A DNA stretch of 53,213 nucleotides from NCBI RefSeq assembly GCF_000214135.1, contig NZ_AFIE01000020.1:1-53213 (forward strand). Reading direction: 5' to 3'. Position numbers and translations under genes: made by a program. Shown in pieces: positions 35,818-44,349 of the stretch (positions are counted from its first letter, which is position 1; every line of letters begins with the position of its first letter). Source of the DNA: Acinetobacter sp. P8-3-8. GTDB lineage: Bacteria; Pseudomonadota; Gammaproteobacteria; Pseudomonadales; Moraxellaceae. Under the pieces are notes generated by a model that saw nothing but the letters and a program-made list of their open reading frames with translations, was not told where the DNA came from and did not search any database.

Positions 35818-37377
35818 ATGCGCTTAAATAAAATCGTCTTTAATACCCAATTGCTCCTCCTATTATGTAGTGTTGTGTTTTATCCAACACTCAACCATGC
35901 CGAAACAGGATTTGAAGATCATACTGATCCTGCAATGTATAATTCAAATAACAATTTAAAAGCACTCACAACATTACAGAGTCTGAAAAACTTAGGTGAA
36001 TATCAACAATATCAAGCACCTTTTGTCCAAGATTTACAAAACACGCAAAATGTCAGAACCTTATTCGTCGCTGCACAAGATTTACCCATTGTCGATATTC
36101 AACTGACCTTTAACGCAGGCTCAGCTCAAGATGAAACGCTTGGCAAAGGTTTATTTGGTATGTCCAATATGGCTGCAAAACTTCTCACTGAAGGGACAGA
36201 GCAATATTCAGCCAAAGAAATCGTCTCGATATTTGAAGGTCTAGGTGCACAATTTAATGTTAATGCTTATCGAGATATGTTTATCGTCAAGCTCAGAGTT
36301 CTATCTGATCCTGAAAAGCTGAATCCTGCAATTAACATGATGCTTCATGTATTGAATCATTCTCAATTTAAAGCTTCTGGTTTAAATCTAGCTTTGAACA
36401 ATACCAAAGTCGGACAAAAGCAACTTAAAGAAAATCCAAGCCGATTGATGGAGATTAAGTTTTATCGGACTTTATATGGACAACATCCTTATGCAGAGCC
36501 TACAGTCGGTACCAATGGCAGTATCCAGAAAATAACCCCTGAATTGTTGCGAGCATTTCGAGATAAATTACTCGTGGCACAAAATATGAATATGGCAATT
36601 ACAGGCAATTTGAGCAGTGCCGAAGCCACCCAAATTTCCAATTTAATCAGCCAAAACCTAACTCAAGGTCAAGCAGCAGCACCGCTTCCTGAACCTCAAG
36701 ATCAAACAGATTTCAATATTCAGTACATTCCTTACAATTCCACCCAAGCACATGTGACAATGGGACATTTGGCTATAAAACGTAATGATCCAGATCGTAT
36801 CGCTTTAGAAGTCGCAAATCAGATGTTTGGTGGTAACGGTTTTAATTCTATATTAATGAAAGAATTACGTGTAAAACGAGGTTATACCTATGGCGCATAT
36901 AGTACATTAACTTCAACTGCTGCACGCGGTCTATTTAGTTTGAGTTATGCGACTGAGCAAAATCAATTGATGGACAGCATTCAAGTTGCGCATCAGGCAT
37001 TGAACGATTTCATCACCAAACCAATATCTCAAAAACAACTGGATGAAACTAAAGAAGGTATGTTGCGTTCATTTCCAATGACATTCAGTTCAAATGCCAA
37101 TATTAATGCACAAATTGCAGCGATTGGTTTTTACCATCTTCCTGCGGATTATTTAACACAATATCAAAAACAACTCAGTCAGCTAACAACTCAGCAATTA
37201 CAACATGCTATTCGGAAAAACTTACATGCTGATCGCTTAACCTTAGTGGTTGTTGCCAATCAATTGGATCAAAAAGCCTTAAAAGACATGCTGAACAATG
37301 ACTTAAATTCAGAGAAAATTTTTAAGCCTGACACACCGAACCTAATCATTAAGACCACGATTAGACCATCTAAATAA
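35818..37377 (+). CDS. M16-family protein without zinc motif, partner subunit
   Basis: 519 residues from ATG 35818 (AGGA eight bases upstream); the frame opens at 35809. Signal peptide MRLNKIVFNTQLLLLLCSVV, so periplasmic. Where HxxEH is expected it reads GLFGMSNMAAKLLTEGT, so the zinc site is lost. The C-terminal half keeps the substrate Arg/Tyr element ELRVKRGYTYGAYSTL. This is the classic division of labour in a two-subunit M16 peptidase. It follows its catalytic partner at once. Confidence 0.93.
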   Translation: MRLNKIVFNTQLLLLLCSVVFYPTLNHAETGFEDHTDPAMYNSNNNLKALTTLQSLKNLGEYQQYQAPFVQDLQNTQNVRTLFVAAQDLPIVDIQLTFNAGSAQDETLGKGLFGMSNMAAKLLTEGTEQYSAKEIVSIFEGLGAQFNVNAYRDMFIVKLRVLSDPEKLNPAINMMLHVLNHSQFKASGLNLALNNTKVGQKQLKENPSRLMEIKFYRTLYGQHPYAEPTVGTNGSIQKITPELLRAFRDKLLVAQNMNMAITGNLSSAEATQISNLISQNLTQGQAAAPLPEPQDQTDFNIQYIPYNSTQAHVTMGHLAIKRNDPDRIALEVANQMFGGNGFNSILMKELRVKRGYTYGAYSTLTSTAARGLFSLSYATEQNQLMDSIQVAHQALNDFITKPISQKQLDETKEGMLRSFPMTFSSNANINAQIAAIGFYHLPADYLTQYQKQLSQLTTQQLQHAIRKNLHADRLTLVVVANQLDQKALKDMLNNDLNSEKIFKPDTPNLIIKTTIRPSK

Positions 37378-37386
37378 AGCTTAGTT

Positions 37387-37713
37387 TTATTCTGGATCAG
37401 CCATATCTACTGCAGGATATTCTTTTACATGACTATTTTCGAAATGGTATGCACGTAATAATCGGAGATATTCAATTTTTTTAATCACGTCTTGATGCTG
37501 TAATTGCTTGGCGATTTTTTGTGTTTTAGGAAAAGTTGCCTGTTTTGAATATTGTGTCACTAAGCGGGATTGCTCAAGATTGATTGGTCTAAGTAAAGCA
37601 AACGTCGCAACGGCCAAAATGATTAAAATCATGCCGATAATAAAAGAATTCAAGATATTTTCCACAGGAAAAGAAGAATACAATTTTTGAAAATGACCTT
37701 TGAATTTGCGCAT
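37387..37713 (-). CDS. Hypothetical single-pass membrane protein
   Basis: 108 residues. One membrane helix, FIIGMILIILAVATFALL (about 24-41). The C-terminal part is a charged helical segment (LVTQYSKQATFPKTQKIAKQLQHQDVIKKIEYLRLLRAY) that could be a coiled coil. AGAGGT before the ATG supports translation. Not recognised. Its stop lies ten bases beyond the convergent M16 stop. Confidence 0.7.
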   Translation of the reverse strand: MRKFKGHFQKLYSSFPVENILNSFIIGMILIILAVATFALLRPINLEQSRLVTQYSKQATFPKTQKIAKQLQHQDVIKKIEYLRLLRAYHFENSHVKEYPAVDMADPE

Positions 37714-37885
37714 GAACTACCTCTAACTACCGATAGTCTAATCATCCTGAACAGAAAAATATAGCGCTTTCTTTACATTGCTTTGCATAACGTTTTAAAA
37801 CAGTTCAGTTTTTATTTAGTGATGTCTGATTTTTATTTCAGAGCTTTAAACGATTGGATGATGATTATAAAGTTGAAATAGACCA

Positions 37886-37924
37886 TAAAAAACCTTATTC
37901 ACGATAAAGGCGAATAAGGCTTTT
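37886..37924 (-). terminator. Terminator, bidirectional in form
   Basis: Stem CCTTATTC/GAATAAGG (37893-37900 with 37912-37919), 11-base loop, T-rich on both sides. It closes the 37988-38344 gene, about 70 bases past the stop. Confidence 0.7.
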
Positions 37925-37987
37925 TATGATTCATTTAAAAAAGCTGATTTAAAATAAATTTCCTATTAAACACCTATTAAATGTATG

Positions 37988-38344
37988 TTAAATAACGGCT
38001 TTCAGAAATGAAAAATATAAAATAACAGCAATAATGATGAGCACAATACTGACTGCAAAAACCCCGACCCCGCCTTCAGCATGCGCAGGATGCAAATCGT
38101 CATCGTCTGCAAGTCTTCTTAATTCACCATCATAGATACGATAAAACCCTGCCTTTTGCGTTGGATTCAAATCTTTGGTATAATCATATACGCGTTTCCG
38201 TTGTGCCAAACAATAGTCACCTAGATGTATTTCTTGATGATAAATTGCTTCGTCCAACAGTTTACGATGATACTGAGCTAATTCAACGATTTGAGATTCA
38301 GCTGGAGGTACATCAAAAGTAAATCCATCTATTACATTTGTCAT
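37988..38344 (-). CDS. Hypothetical tail-anchored protein
   Basis: 118 residues. A soluble N-terminal domain (1-90, Tyr- and Asp-rich, for example YHQEIHLGDYCLAQRKRVYDYTKDLNP) is followed by one C-terminal helix GGVGVFAVSIVLIIIAVILYFSFL. GGGAG precedes the ATG. No motif was recognised. The HAEGG stretch sits directly before the helix. Cytoplasmic domain with a tail anchor is the likely topology. Confidence 0.7.
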   Translation of the reverse strand: MTNVIDGFTFDVPPAESQIVELAQYHRKLLDEAIYHQEIHLGDYCLAQRKRVYDYTKDLNPTQKAGFYRIYDGELRRLADDDDLHPAHAEGGVGVFAVSIVLIIIAVILYFSFLKAVI

Positions 38345-38450
38345 GTTGTTCTCCCTTTGTCATAATTCTCATATTAATTTTAATAAATATTATTTCTGAT
38401 TAATGTTTAATCATGTAATCATATGTTCGTCAAGTCCCTTTTTAAAATTA

Positions 38451-38565
38451 CTTGACAAGTAAAGTAAATTGTAATATTAGTTTAATAAAGTTAAGTTAGA
38501 TTAGTTAAGTATAGGCTCCGATGGGGAGCTAAGTTAAAGATCATAATTACAATAAGGAGTTATAT
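38451..38565 (+). promoter_or_regulatory. Promoter and structured leader of the Sel1-like gene
   Basis: TTGACA (38451-38456) with TATTAG 17 bases on. The leader has repeated TTAAGT-type units (AAGTTAAGTTAGATTAGTTAAGTA) and a small hairpin GCTCC/GGAGC near 38514-38529, followed by AAGGAG before the ATG. It could be a transcription-factor site array or an RNA leader; no regulator is near. Confidence 0.5.
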
Positions 38566-38799
38566 ATGATTCATCAAATCTCTCATCAAGACTTAGAACA
38601 TGTTTATGCAAATGCAGTAAATACAATTCAATGTGAAATGAACTTTGTAGATGCGGTTAAAGCGTTAGAAGATGCAGCAAAAGCTGGACATGGTAAAGCA
38701 GCAACGTTCCTTGCAGAACTTTATTTCCAAGGTTTCCGCGTAGAACGAGATTCACTAAAAGCGCAGTACTGGCAAAAAATGGCCACAATGCAAGCCTAG
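38566..38799 (+). CDS. Small Sel1-like repeat protein
   Basis: 77 residues. One clear Sel1 repeat, AVKALEDAAKAGHGKAATFLAELYFQGFRVERDSLKAQYWQKMA, with the conserved A.K.G.G.A...LA.LY..G and A..W pattern. Most Sel1 proteins carry several copies; this is a one-and-a-half copy form with no signal peptide, so it is cytoplasmic. It has an excellent ribosome-binding site (AAGGAG) and a terminator of its own (38803-38827). Function unknown. Confidence 0.8.
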   Translation: MIHQISHQDLEHVYANAVNTIQCEMNFVDAVKALEDAAKAGHGKAATFLAELYFQGFRVERDSLKAQYWQKMATMQA

Positions 38800-38802
38800 T
38801 CA

Positions 38803-38827
38803 AACGTCACCTCGGTGGCGTTTTTTA
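38803..38827 (+). terminator. Terminator after the Sel1-like gene
   Basis: Eight-pair stem AACGTCAC/GTGGCGTT (38803-38810 with 38815-38822, one G-T pair), loop CTCG, then TTTTT. It lies directly after the stop. Confidence 0.85.
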
Positions 38828-38954
38828 ATACCTCGTTTAAATGTTTTACTTTTCACTCAAATTTAATAAATTCTTACGATTCAATATAAAGTGCCAACAG
38901 TTCTTGAGTCATTTTGCTTTAGAATGGTTGGTGCGATAGACACGATTGTAAATC

Positions 38955-39332
38955 ATGAAAAAATATATTCACCTTCAACCCATCTCTAATGAGTTGTTTC
39001 TTAAAATTTCGGTTCTTAAATCATTAATGTATTGTGGCGTTTTGTGGGGTCTGTACCACGAAGGCTGGGCAATGAAGTCAGATCAAAATGAAGTCTTCTT
39101 CCCCTTTTGGCTCAATTCAGTTCAAGCATTCCAATATGCAAAAATACATTGGCCACATTATACACCTCGAAAAATCACACCCAAAGATTTTGAAGAATCA
39201 TTGCTGCCTACATTGAAACGACTCAATGTTAAACCCGCGTTGTTTAATTCATCATCACGAAAATTTAAACTTTCAACAACTCAAATGCATCATTTCTTTT
39301 TTAACAACAACATTCAATTTCAAGCGATTTAA
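38955..39332 (+). CDS. DUF2750-like small protein
   Basis: 125 residues, soluble. The pattern VLWGLYHEGWAMKSDQNEVFFPFWLNSVQAFQYAKIHWPHYTP, with the later ITPKDFEESLLPTLKRLNVKPALF, matches the DUF2750 arrangement (W-L...G....pvWp...A..W). Possibly an immunity-type or SUKH-like fold; function unknown. No clear ribosome-binding site. No effector gene is adjacent. Confidence 0.65.
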   Translation: MKKYIHLQPISNELFLKISVLKSLMYCGVLWGLYHEGWAMKSDQNEVFFPFWLNSVQAFQYAKIHWPHYTPRKITPKDFEESLLPTLKRLNVKPALFNSSSRKFKLSTTQMHHFFFNNNIQFQAI

Positions 39333-39472
39333 TTTATAAATCGTTTGTGAATTTTAAAATCACTGTAAAAATTTATTGTTATATTTTTGACTGCAAAGTA
39401 TTTTCAAACTTTAAAAATACAGTTAAGTTAAAAGGATGCAGTATAAGCATCATTGGAAAAGGAAGAATAATT

Positions 39473-39904
39473 ATGACGACAGTAGCACAAGTGATTCAAG
39501 ACAAAGCAGGACAAGAGGTTCATACCATTTCCCCTTCTGCCACGGTACTTGCAGCGATTACGCTCATGGCAAATAAAGGGATTGGTGCTGTGGTTGTAAC
39601 TCAAGATTCTAAAGTCGTAGGAATTCTCTCTGAACGTGATTACACCCGTAAAATTGCGCTGATGCAACGTACCTCAGACCATACAACAGTTGCTGAGATT
39701 ATGACGCCAAAAGTCATTTCAGTTACGCCAAGTCATACTGTCGATGATTGTTTAAGTCTCATGACAGACGGTCATTTACGTCATCTACCTGTCATGGAGG
39801 GTGAAAAACTGGTTGGATTTATTTCGATTGGTGATTTAGTCAAAGCCACGATGGAAGATCAAAGAAAATTGATTGAACAGTTACAACAATATATTTCAGG
39901 TTAA
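39473..39904 (+). CDS. CBS-domain pair protein
   Basis: 143 residues from ATG 39473; the open frame from 39347 is not supported by any start signal, whereas GGAAG lies before 39473. Two CBS motifs: VLAAITLMANKGIGAVVVTQDSKVVGILSERDYTRKI and TVDDCLSLMTDGHLRHLPVMEGEKLVGFISIGDLVK. It resembles HRP1/YrbE-type adenine-nucleotide sensors in the cytoplasm. Monocistronic; ends with a palindromic terminator. Confidence 0.92.
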   Translation: MTTVAQVIQDKAGQEVHTISPSATVLAAITLMANKGIGAVVVTQDSKVVGILSERDYTRKIALMQRTSDHTTVAEIMTPKVISVTPSHTVDDCLSLMTDGHLRHLPVMEGEKLVGFISIGDLVKATMEDQRKLIEQLQQYISG

Positions 39905-39966
39905 TGTTCAAGTTTGACAGTCTAATCAAATTTTTACATCGGCATTTTAGCCAAGTTGAAATACAA

Positions 39967-39992
39967 AAAACCTAGCAATTGCTAGGTTTTTT
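39967..39992. terminator. Bidirectional terminator between the CBS gene and trpB
   Basis: Ten-bp palindromic stem AAAACCTAGC/GCTAGGTTTT (39967-39976 with 39981-39990), loop AATT, T tracts on both strands. It serves both convergent genes. Confidence 0.9.
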
Positions 39993-40032
39993 TAAGCTTA
40001 TTATGATCAATACAGAATCTATAAACTTCAGA

Positions 40033-41241
40033 TTAATTTAGACCTAATTTTCCTGCAACATAATCAGCATCTTTATCGCCACGACCTGAAAGATTCACAA
40101 CGATGTTGATTTCTTTTGCCATCTTCGGTGCTTCACGAATCGCCCAAGCCACTGCATGTGAACTTTCCAAAGCAGGGACAATACCTTCAACTCGCGAAAG
40201 TGTCATAAACGCATCTAAACACTCTTGATCTGTTGCAGTCGAATATTCAACACGTCCGATATCTTTCAAGAAACTATGCTGTGGGCCTACACCCGGATAG
40301 TCTAAGCCTGAAGCAATAGAATGCACTGGTAAAGGCTCACCCTGTTCATTTTCGAGTACATAACATGCCATACCATGAATTTGACTTGGTTTACCCAAAG
40401 TCAATGTCGCCGAATGCATATCCGTATCCAAACCATGACCTGCTGGCTCTACACCAACCAATTTGACATCGGTATCATTCAAAAATGCTGTGAATGCACC
40501 TATTGCATTTGAACCACCACCGACACAGGCCACAACATAATCAGGCTGTGCACCAAAACGATCTTGAGTTTGAACTTTTATTTCTTGACCAATAATAGAT
40601 TGAAAATCACGAACCATTTTTGGAAATGGATGAGGGCCAACCACAGAACCAATCGCATAAATATAATTTTGCGGGTCTTTTAAATACTCTTCAAATGCGC
40701 TGTCTACAGCATCTTTGAGTGTTGCTGTACCTTGAGTAACAGAAACCAATTTAGCACCCAAAATCTTCATTTTTACGACATTTGGATGTTCTTTTTCAAT
40801 ATCGACCTGCCCCATATGAATTTCACATGGAATACCCACCAAAGCACATGCTGTCGCCAAAGCTACGCCATGTTGACCAGCACCAGTTTCAGCAATGACC
40901 TTGGTTTTCCCCATATACTTAGCAAGTAAAGCCTCACCTAAGCAATGGTTAATTTTATGTGCACCCGTATGATTTAAATCTTCTCGCTTTAAATAAATCT
41001 GTGCACCACCCAATTGATCTGAAAGACGTTTAGCATGGAATAAAGGACTTGGACGACCAACATAGTTGGCAAATAGATCAGCTAATTCATTTTGAAATTC
41101 AGGTGTTTTACGAATTTCTTCATAAGCCACGTTAATCTCATCCATTGCTTGTTTTAAATGTGGTGGAATAAATTGACCACCATATTCTCCGAAAAAACCC
41201 GCTTCATTCGGTAAAGCAACGCCATTGATTTGATGATCCAT
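40033..41241 (-). CDS. trpB: Tryptophan synthase beta chain
   Basis: Condenses indole with serine to tryptophan; PLP enzyme of 402 residues. PLP lysine in [12 protein letters not shown]; the phosphate loop GGGSNAIG; the PLP-binding Glu in [10 protein letters not shown]. It has GAGGG before the ATG. No trpA or trpF lies in the window, so the trp genes are split. It is separated from the VWA gene by 143 bases containing a tandem repeat. Confidence 0.97.
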   Translation of the reverse strand: MDHQINGVALPNEAGFFGEYGGQFIPPHLKQAMDEINVAYEEIRKTPEFQNELADLFANYVGRPSPLFHAKRLSDQLGGAQIYLKREDLNHTGAHKINHCLGEALLAKYMGKTKVIAETGAGQHGVALATACALVGIPCEIHMGQVDIEKEHPNVVKMKILGAKLVSVTQGTATLKDAVDSAFEEYLKDPQNYIYAIGSVVGPHPFPKMVRDFQSIIGQEIKVQTQDRFGAQPDYVVACVGGGSNAIGAFTAFLNDTDVKLVGVEPAGHGLDTDMHSATLTLGKPSQIHGMACYVLENEQGEPLPVHSIASGLDYPGVGPQHSFLKDIGRVEYSTATDQECLDAFMTLSRVEGIVPALESSHAVAWAIREAPKMAKEINIVVNLSGRGDKDADYVAGKLGLN

Positions 41242-41300
41242 CTTAATCCCTCATTTAAGCATCACAGCTTTTATTAGCACTGTTTTGAAATTCACACATC

Positions 41301-41327
41301 ATTTAAGCTATTTAAGCTATTTAAGAT
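41301..41327. repeat. Nine-base tandem repeat upstream of trpB
   Basis: ATTTAAGCT, ATTTAAGCT and ATTTAAGAT in head-to-tail order, 60-86 bases before the trpB ATG on the other strand. Too short and too few for iterons; possibly a polymorphic site. Confidence 0.7.
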
Positions 41328-41384
41328 CTTTTTTAGATTCGACTACCTGTCAAAAGTCTATCAAAAACATGCCAAAGATCTGAA

Positions 41385-42572
41385 TTAACGAGATAAATAC
41401 TTGGTCATATCCTCAATGCCTTTTAAGGTCATTGGGAACATATGATCGTCAAATATTTGCTTAATCATGTTAATTGTCTGAGTATAGTGCCAATAGCCCT
41501 GTTCTTCAGGATTTAACCACGCTGTTTTTTCAAAATGATTGCGCAAACGACATAACCATACATCACCTGCTTCTTCATTCATATATTCAACAGAACCACC
41601 AGCCGATTTTAACTCGTATGGCGCCATACTCGCATCACCAACCACGATGACGCGGTAGTCCTTACCATAGGTGTTGAATAAATCCCATGTGTTCATACGT
41701 GTAGAAGAACGACGGTGATTGTCCTTCCAAACATAGTCATACAAACAGTTATGAAAATAAAAATATTCTAAAGTTTTAAATTCGGTCTTGGCTGCACTAA
41801 ACAATTTTTCACATTGTGCAATGTGAGAATCCATTGATCCGCCCACATCAAACAACATTAAAACTTTAATACGATTACGACGCTCAGGCACCATTTGAAC
41901 ATCTAAAATGCCCTGTTTTGCCGTTTCGTAAATCGTGCCGTTAATATCCAACTCTTCAGCGGCACCTTGACGAGCAAACTTACGCAAACGACGCAAAGCC
42001 ATTTGCATTTGGCGTGTACCTAAAATTTGCTCATCATCGAGATTTTGATATTTACGCTGTTCCCAAACCTTTACAGCAGATTTTTTACGACTTGGCCCAC
42101 CAATCCGCACACCTTCAGGATGATCACCAAAAGCACCAAAAGGTGATGTACCACCCGTACCTATCATACGGTTACCACCTTGATGCTTTTTATGTTGTTC
42201 ACGCAAGCGTTCTTCCAACATTTTCATCAATTCTTCAAGCGAACCTGCTTTCAACAATTCAGCACGTTGCTCAGGTGTTAAATGCTTTTCCAGTAATTCT
42301 AAATCAAACCAATCTTTGGGTAATTTTTGAACTTTACTCAGTAAATCATCAAGATCAAAGGTATGGATACCTTCAAAATAATCTTTCATGGCACGGTCAA
42401 ACTTGTCAAAGAATCTTTCATCTTTAACCATGACCGTTTTCACCAATTGATAGAAATCATCTTGATCTGCAAACACTAAACCTTGGCTGATTGCTTGGTT
42501 TAAATCGATCAACTCACGTGTTGAAACGGGTACACCGTATTTTCGTAGGGTATAAAATAATCGCACAAACAT
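41385..42572 (-). CDS. VWA-domain protein of the CoxE type, partner of a MoxR ATPase
   Basis: 395 residues. N-terminal helical CoxE-like region (1-200) with a Gly-rich stretch (GGNRMIGTGGTSPFGAFGDH). A von Willebrand A domain starts at VLMLFDVGGSMDSHIAQCEKL, with the DxGxS start of the MIDAS site, and continues with the Thr/Asp-bearing VIVVGDASMAP. It lies 15 bases behind the MoxR gene and has GGGAG before the ATG. MoxR/VWA pairs act as metal-insertion or folding chaperones, the target here being unknown. Confidence 0.9.
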   Translation of the reverse strand: MFVRLFYTLRKYGVPVSTRELIDLNQAISQGLVFADQDDFYQLVKTVMVKDERFFDKFDRAMKDYFEGIHTFDLDDLLSKVQKLPKDWFDLELLEKHLTPEQRAELLKAGSLEELMKMLEERLREQHKKHQGGNRMIGTGGTSPFGAFGDHPEGVRIGGPSRKKSAVKVWEQRKYQNLDDEQILGTRQMQMALRRLRKFARQGAAEELDINGTIYETAKQGILDVQMVPERRNRIKVLMLFDVGGSMDSHIAQCEKLFSAAKTEFKTLEYFYFHNCLYDYVWKDNHRRSSTRMNTWDLFNTYGKDYRVIVVGDASMAPYELKSAGGSVEYMNEEAGDVWLCRLRNHFEKTAWLNPEEQGYWHYTQTINMIKQIFDDHMFPMTLKGIEDMTKYLSR

Positions 42573-42587
42573 GTTGCGACTCTCCCA

Positions 42588-43439
42588 TTAACGACGTGAC
42601 ATAAAGGCTAAACGTTCAAGCAATTGCACATCTTGTTCATTTTTAATCAATGCGCCATACAGTGGTGGAATCGCCTTTGATTTATCATGATTACGCAATA
42701 CATCTTCTGGCATATCGTCTGCCATCAACAAACTCAACCAATCAATCAACTCAGATGTTGAAGGTGGTTTTTTCAAGCCTGGAACTTGGCGTAATTTGAA
42801 AAATACTTGCAATGCTTCCGAAACTAACGTTCCTGAAATATTTGGGAAATGTACTGCGATAATTTCACGCATTGTTGCTTCATCAGGGAATTCAATATAA
42901 TGGAAGAAACAACGACGCAAGAACGCATCTGGAAGCTCTTTTTCATTATTTGATGTGATAATTACAATTGGACGTTGTGTTGCTGTAATCGTCTCATCTG
43001 TTTCATAAACAAAGAAAGACATTTTGTCCAATTCATGCAACAAGTCATTTGGAAATTCGATGTCTGCTTTATCAATTTCATCAATCAATAAAACACAACG
43101 TTCTTCACTGGTAAAAGCTTCCCACAATTTACCCGGCTTGATGTAGTTTTTGATATCGTAAACACGATCATCACCAAGCTGACTATCACGTAAGCGTGAA
43201 ACAGCATCATATTCATACAAACCTTGCTGCGCTTTGGTTGTAGATTTAATGTGCCAAGTAATCAATTTTAGTCCTAAGCTTTCTGCAACCTGTTCTGCAA
43301 GCAAGGTTTTCCCTGTACCCGGCTCACCTTTCACCAATAATGGCTTTTGTAATGCACGGGCTGCTTTTACAGCCAGTCTTAAACTATCAGTCGCAATATA
43401 TTGCTCAGTACCTGTGAATTGTTGAGAATCAACAGACAT
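42588..43439 (-). CDS. MoxR-family AAA+ ATPase
   Basis: 283 residues. Walker A GEPGTGKTLLAEQ (about 38-50), Walker B CVLLIDEIDKAD (about 116-127), sensor ITSNNEKELPDAFLRRCF with the arginine finger, and the C-terminal helical lid. It belongs to the CoxD/MoxR branch that works with CoxE-type VWA proteins. AAAGG precedes the ATG. It is read together with the downstream VWA gene and probably with the membrane gene just upstream. Confidence 0.93.
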   Translation of the reverse strand: MSVDSQQFTGTEQYIATDSLRLAVKAARALQKPLLVKGEPGTGKTLLAEQVAESLGLKLITWHIKSTTKAQQGLYEYDAVSRLRDSQLGDDRVYDIKNYIKPGKLWEAFTSEERCVLLIDEIDKADIEFPNDLLHELDKMSFFVYETDETITATQRPIVIITSNNEKELPDAFLRRCFFHYIEFPDEATMREIIAVHFPNISGTLVSEALQVFFKLRQVPGLKKPPSTSELIDWLSLLMADDMPEDVLRNHDKSKAIPPLYGALIKNEQDVQLLERLAFMSRR

Positions 43440-43459
43440 AAATAACCTTTATTTTTTAT

Positions 43460-43876
43460 TTAAAGTGGTGAAATATTTTTTGCTACAGTGCTTTGTTTCG
43501 TACTTTTATTGGCTTTGTATTTAGACCAACAGAACCCAACAATCAAACACACACCTATGACAAATACGATCAATGCTAGATTTGACCATATCAATGGAGA
43601 ATCTTTGGTTAAAATACCAAATAACAATCCAAACACAGCAGGTGCGACTTCAGAGTTAGGCCCTTCAGAAATTGTCGGTGTTGCAATAATTGCAAATACG
43701 ATGATCCAAGTAATGCCACCAAGGGGTGAAGGCAACCGTTTTGCAATCGAATACCAACACCATAAAATCAAAACTGTCCCAAGAACATAGACTGAGATCG
43801 CAATATTATCTTCTGGTATAGAATCAAATAGGTGTAAGAAATTTGCCCATATTCCTGATAACTGTTCAAGCACCAC
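43460..43876 (-). CDS. Hypothetical four-TM membrane protein overlapping the YcgL gene
   Basis: 138 residues. Four hydrophobic helices (about 22-45, 55-75, 80-100, 110-130). The frame opens at 43900, but GTG 43876 has AGGGA upstream and overlaps the YcgL stop (43866) by 11 bases; translational coupling follows. No motif was recognised. Its place between a YcgL protein and a MoxR/VWA pair may point to a shared transcript and a membrane role for this set. Confidence 0.7.
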   Translation of the reverse strand: MVLEQLSGIWANFLHLFDSIPEDNIAISVYVLGTVLILWCWYSIAKRLPSPLGGITWIIVFAIIATPTISEGPNSEVAPAVFGLLFGILTKDSPLIWSNLALIVFVIGVCLIVGFCWSKYKANKSTKQSTVAKNISPL

Positions 43877-44171
43877 GTAGTCCCTCTGGTTCAACCGCAT
43901 TTGGGTTAATTAAACCCTCTGGCGGCATTTGAATAAAGAAGCCTTTTGTTTTCAATGAATCTAAAACATGTAACACATTGACACGTGCCAACTTTCTATC
44001 TTCATTTAAATCAAGATGCATAACATGCGTTGCACGACCAAAAGCAGCACGTAAAGGCTCAGACAAAACCTCTAAAGGATCAACATTCTCATCTTCATTT
44101 GGATGATTTGGACGAGCCACATAAAGATACATCTCATCTTTTTTGCTCGATTTATAAATATCACAATGCAT
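43866..44171 (-). CDS. ycgL: YcgL-domain protein
   Basis: 101 residues from ATG 44171 ([18 protein letters not shown]); ATG 44189 would add six residues. The opening [16 protein letters not shown] and the body [19 protein letters not shown] are the YcgL signature (PF05166). Function unknown. The gene is preceded by rnd on the same strand, a neighbourhood common in gammaproteobacteria. It shares an overlap with the four-TM gene. Confidence 0.9.
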   Translation of the reverse strand: MHCDIYKSSKKDEMYLYVARPNHPNEDENVDPLEVLSEPLRAAFGRATHVMHLDLNEDRKLARVNVLHVLDSLKTKGFFIQMPPEGLINPNAVEPEGLRGA

Positions 44172-44349
44172 TTTAAACAACAGCTTCAATTAAACTCATA
44201 TCACAGCATACATGAAAAAAACGACGGATACAGTATCGAAAATTAACGCATCAGTCGTTATTTATGATCAATTGTTAAATATTTAACCAAGCCTAAATCT
44301 TTTCTTAAACCAAAGCTTTTTAGGTAAAAACTCTCAAAGAGATTATGAA

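Noticed and set aside
39347-39472. N-terminal extension of the CBS protein
   Set aside because: No start signal; composition differs and a good ribosome-binding site marks 39473.
41301-41327. Iteron-like origin repeats
   Set aside because: Only three nine-base copies, no rep gene and no DnaA boxes.
43488-43790. 100-codon plus-strand frame over the four-TM gene
   Set aside because: No ribosome-binding site, and the minus-strand frame has the membrane pattern and coupled start.
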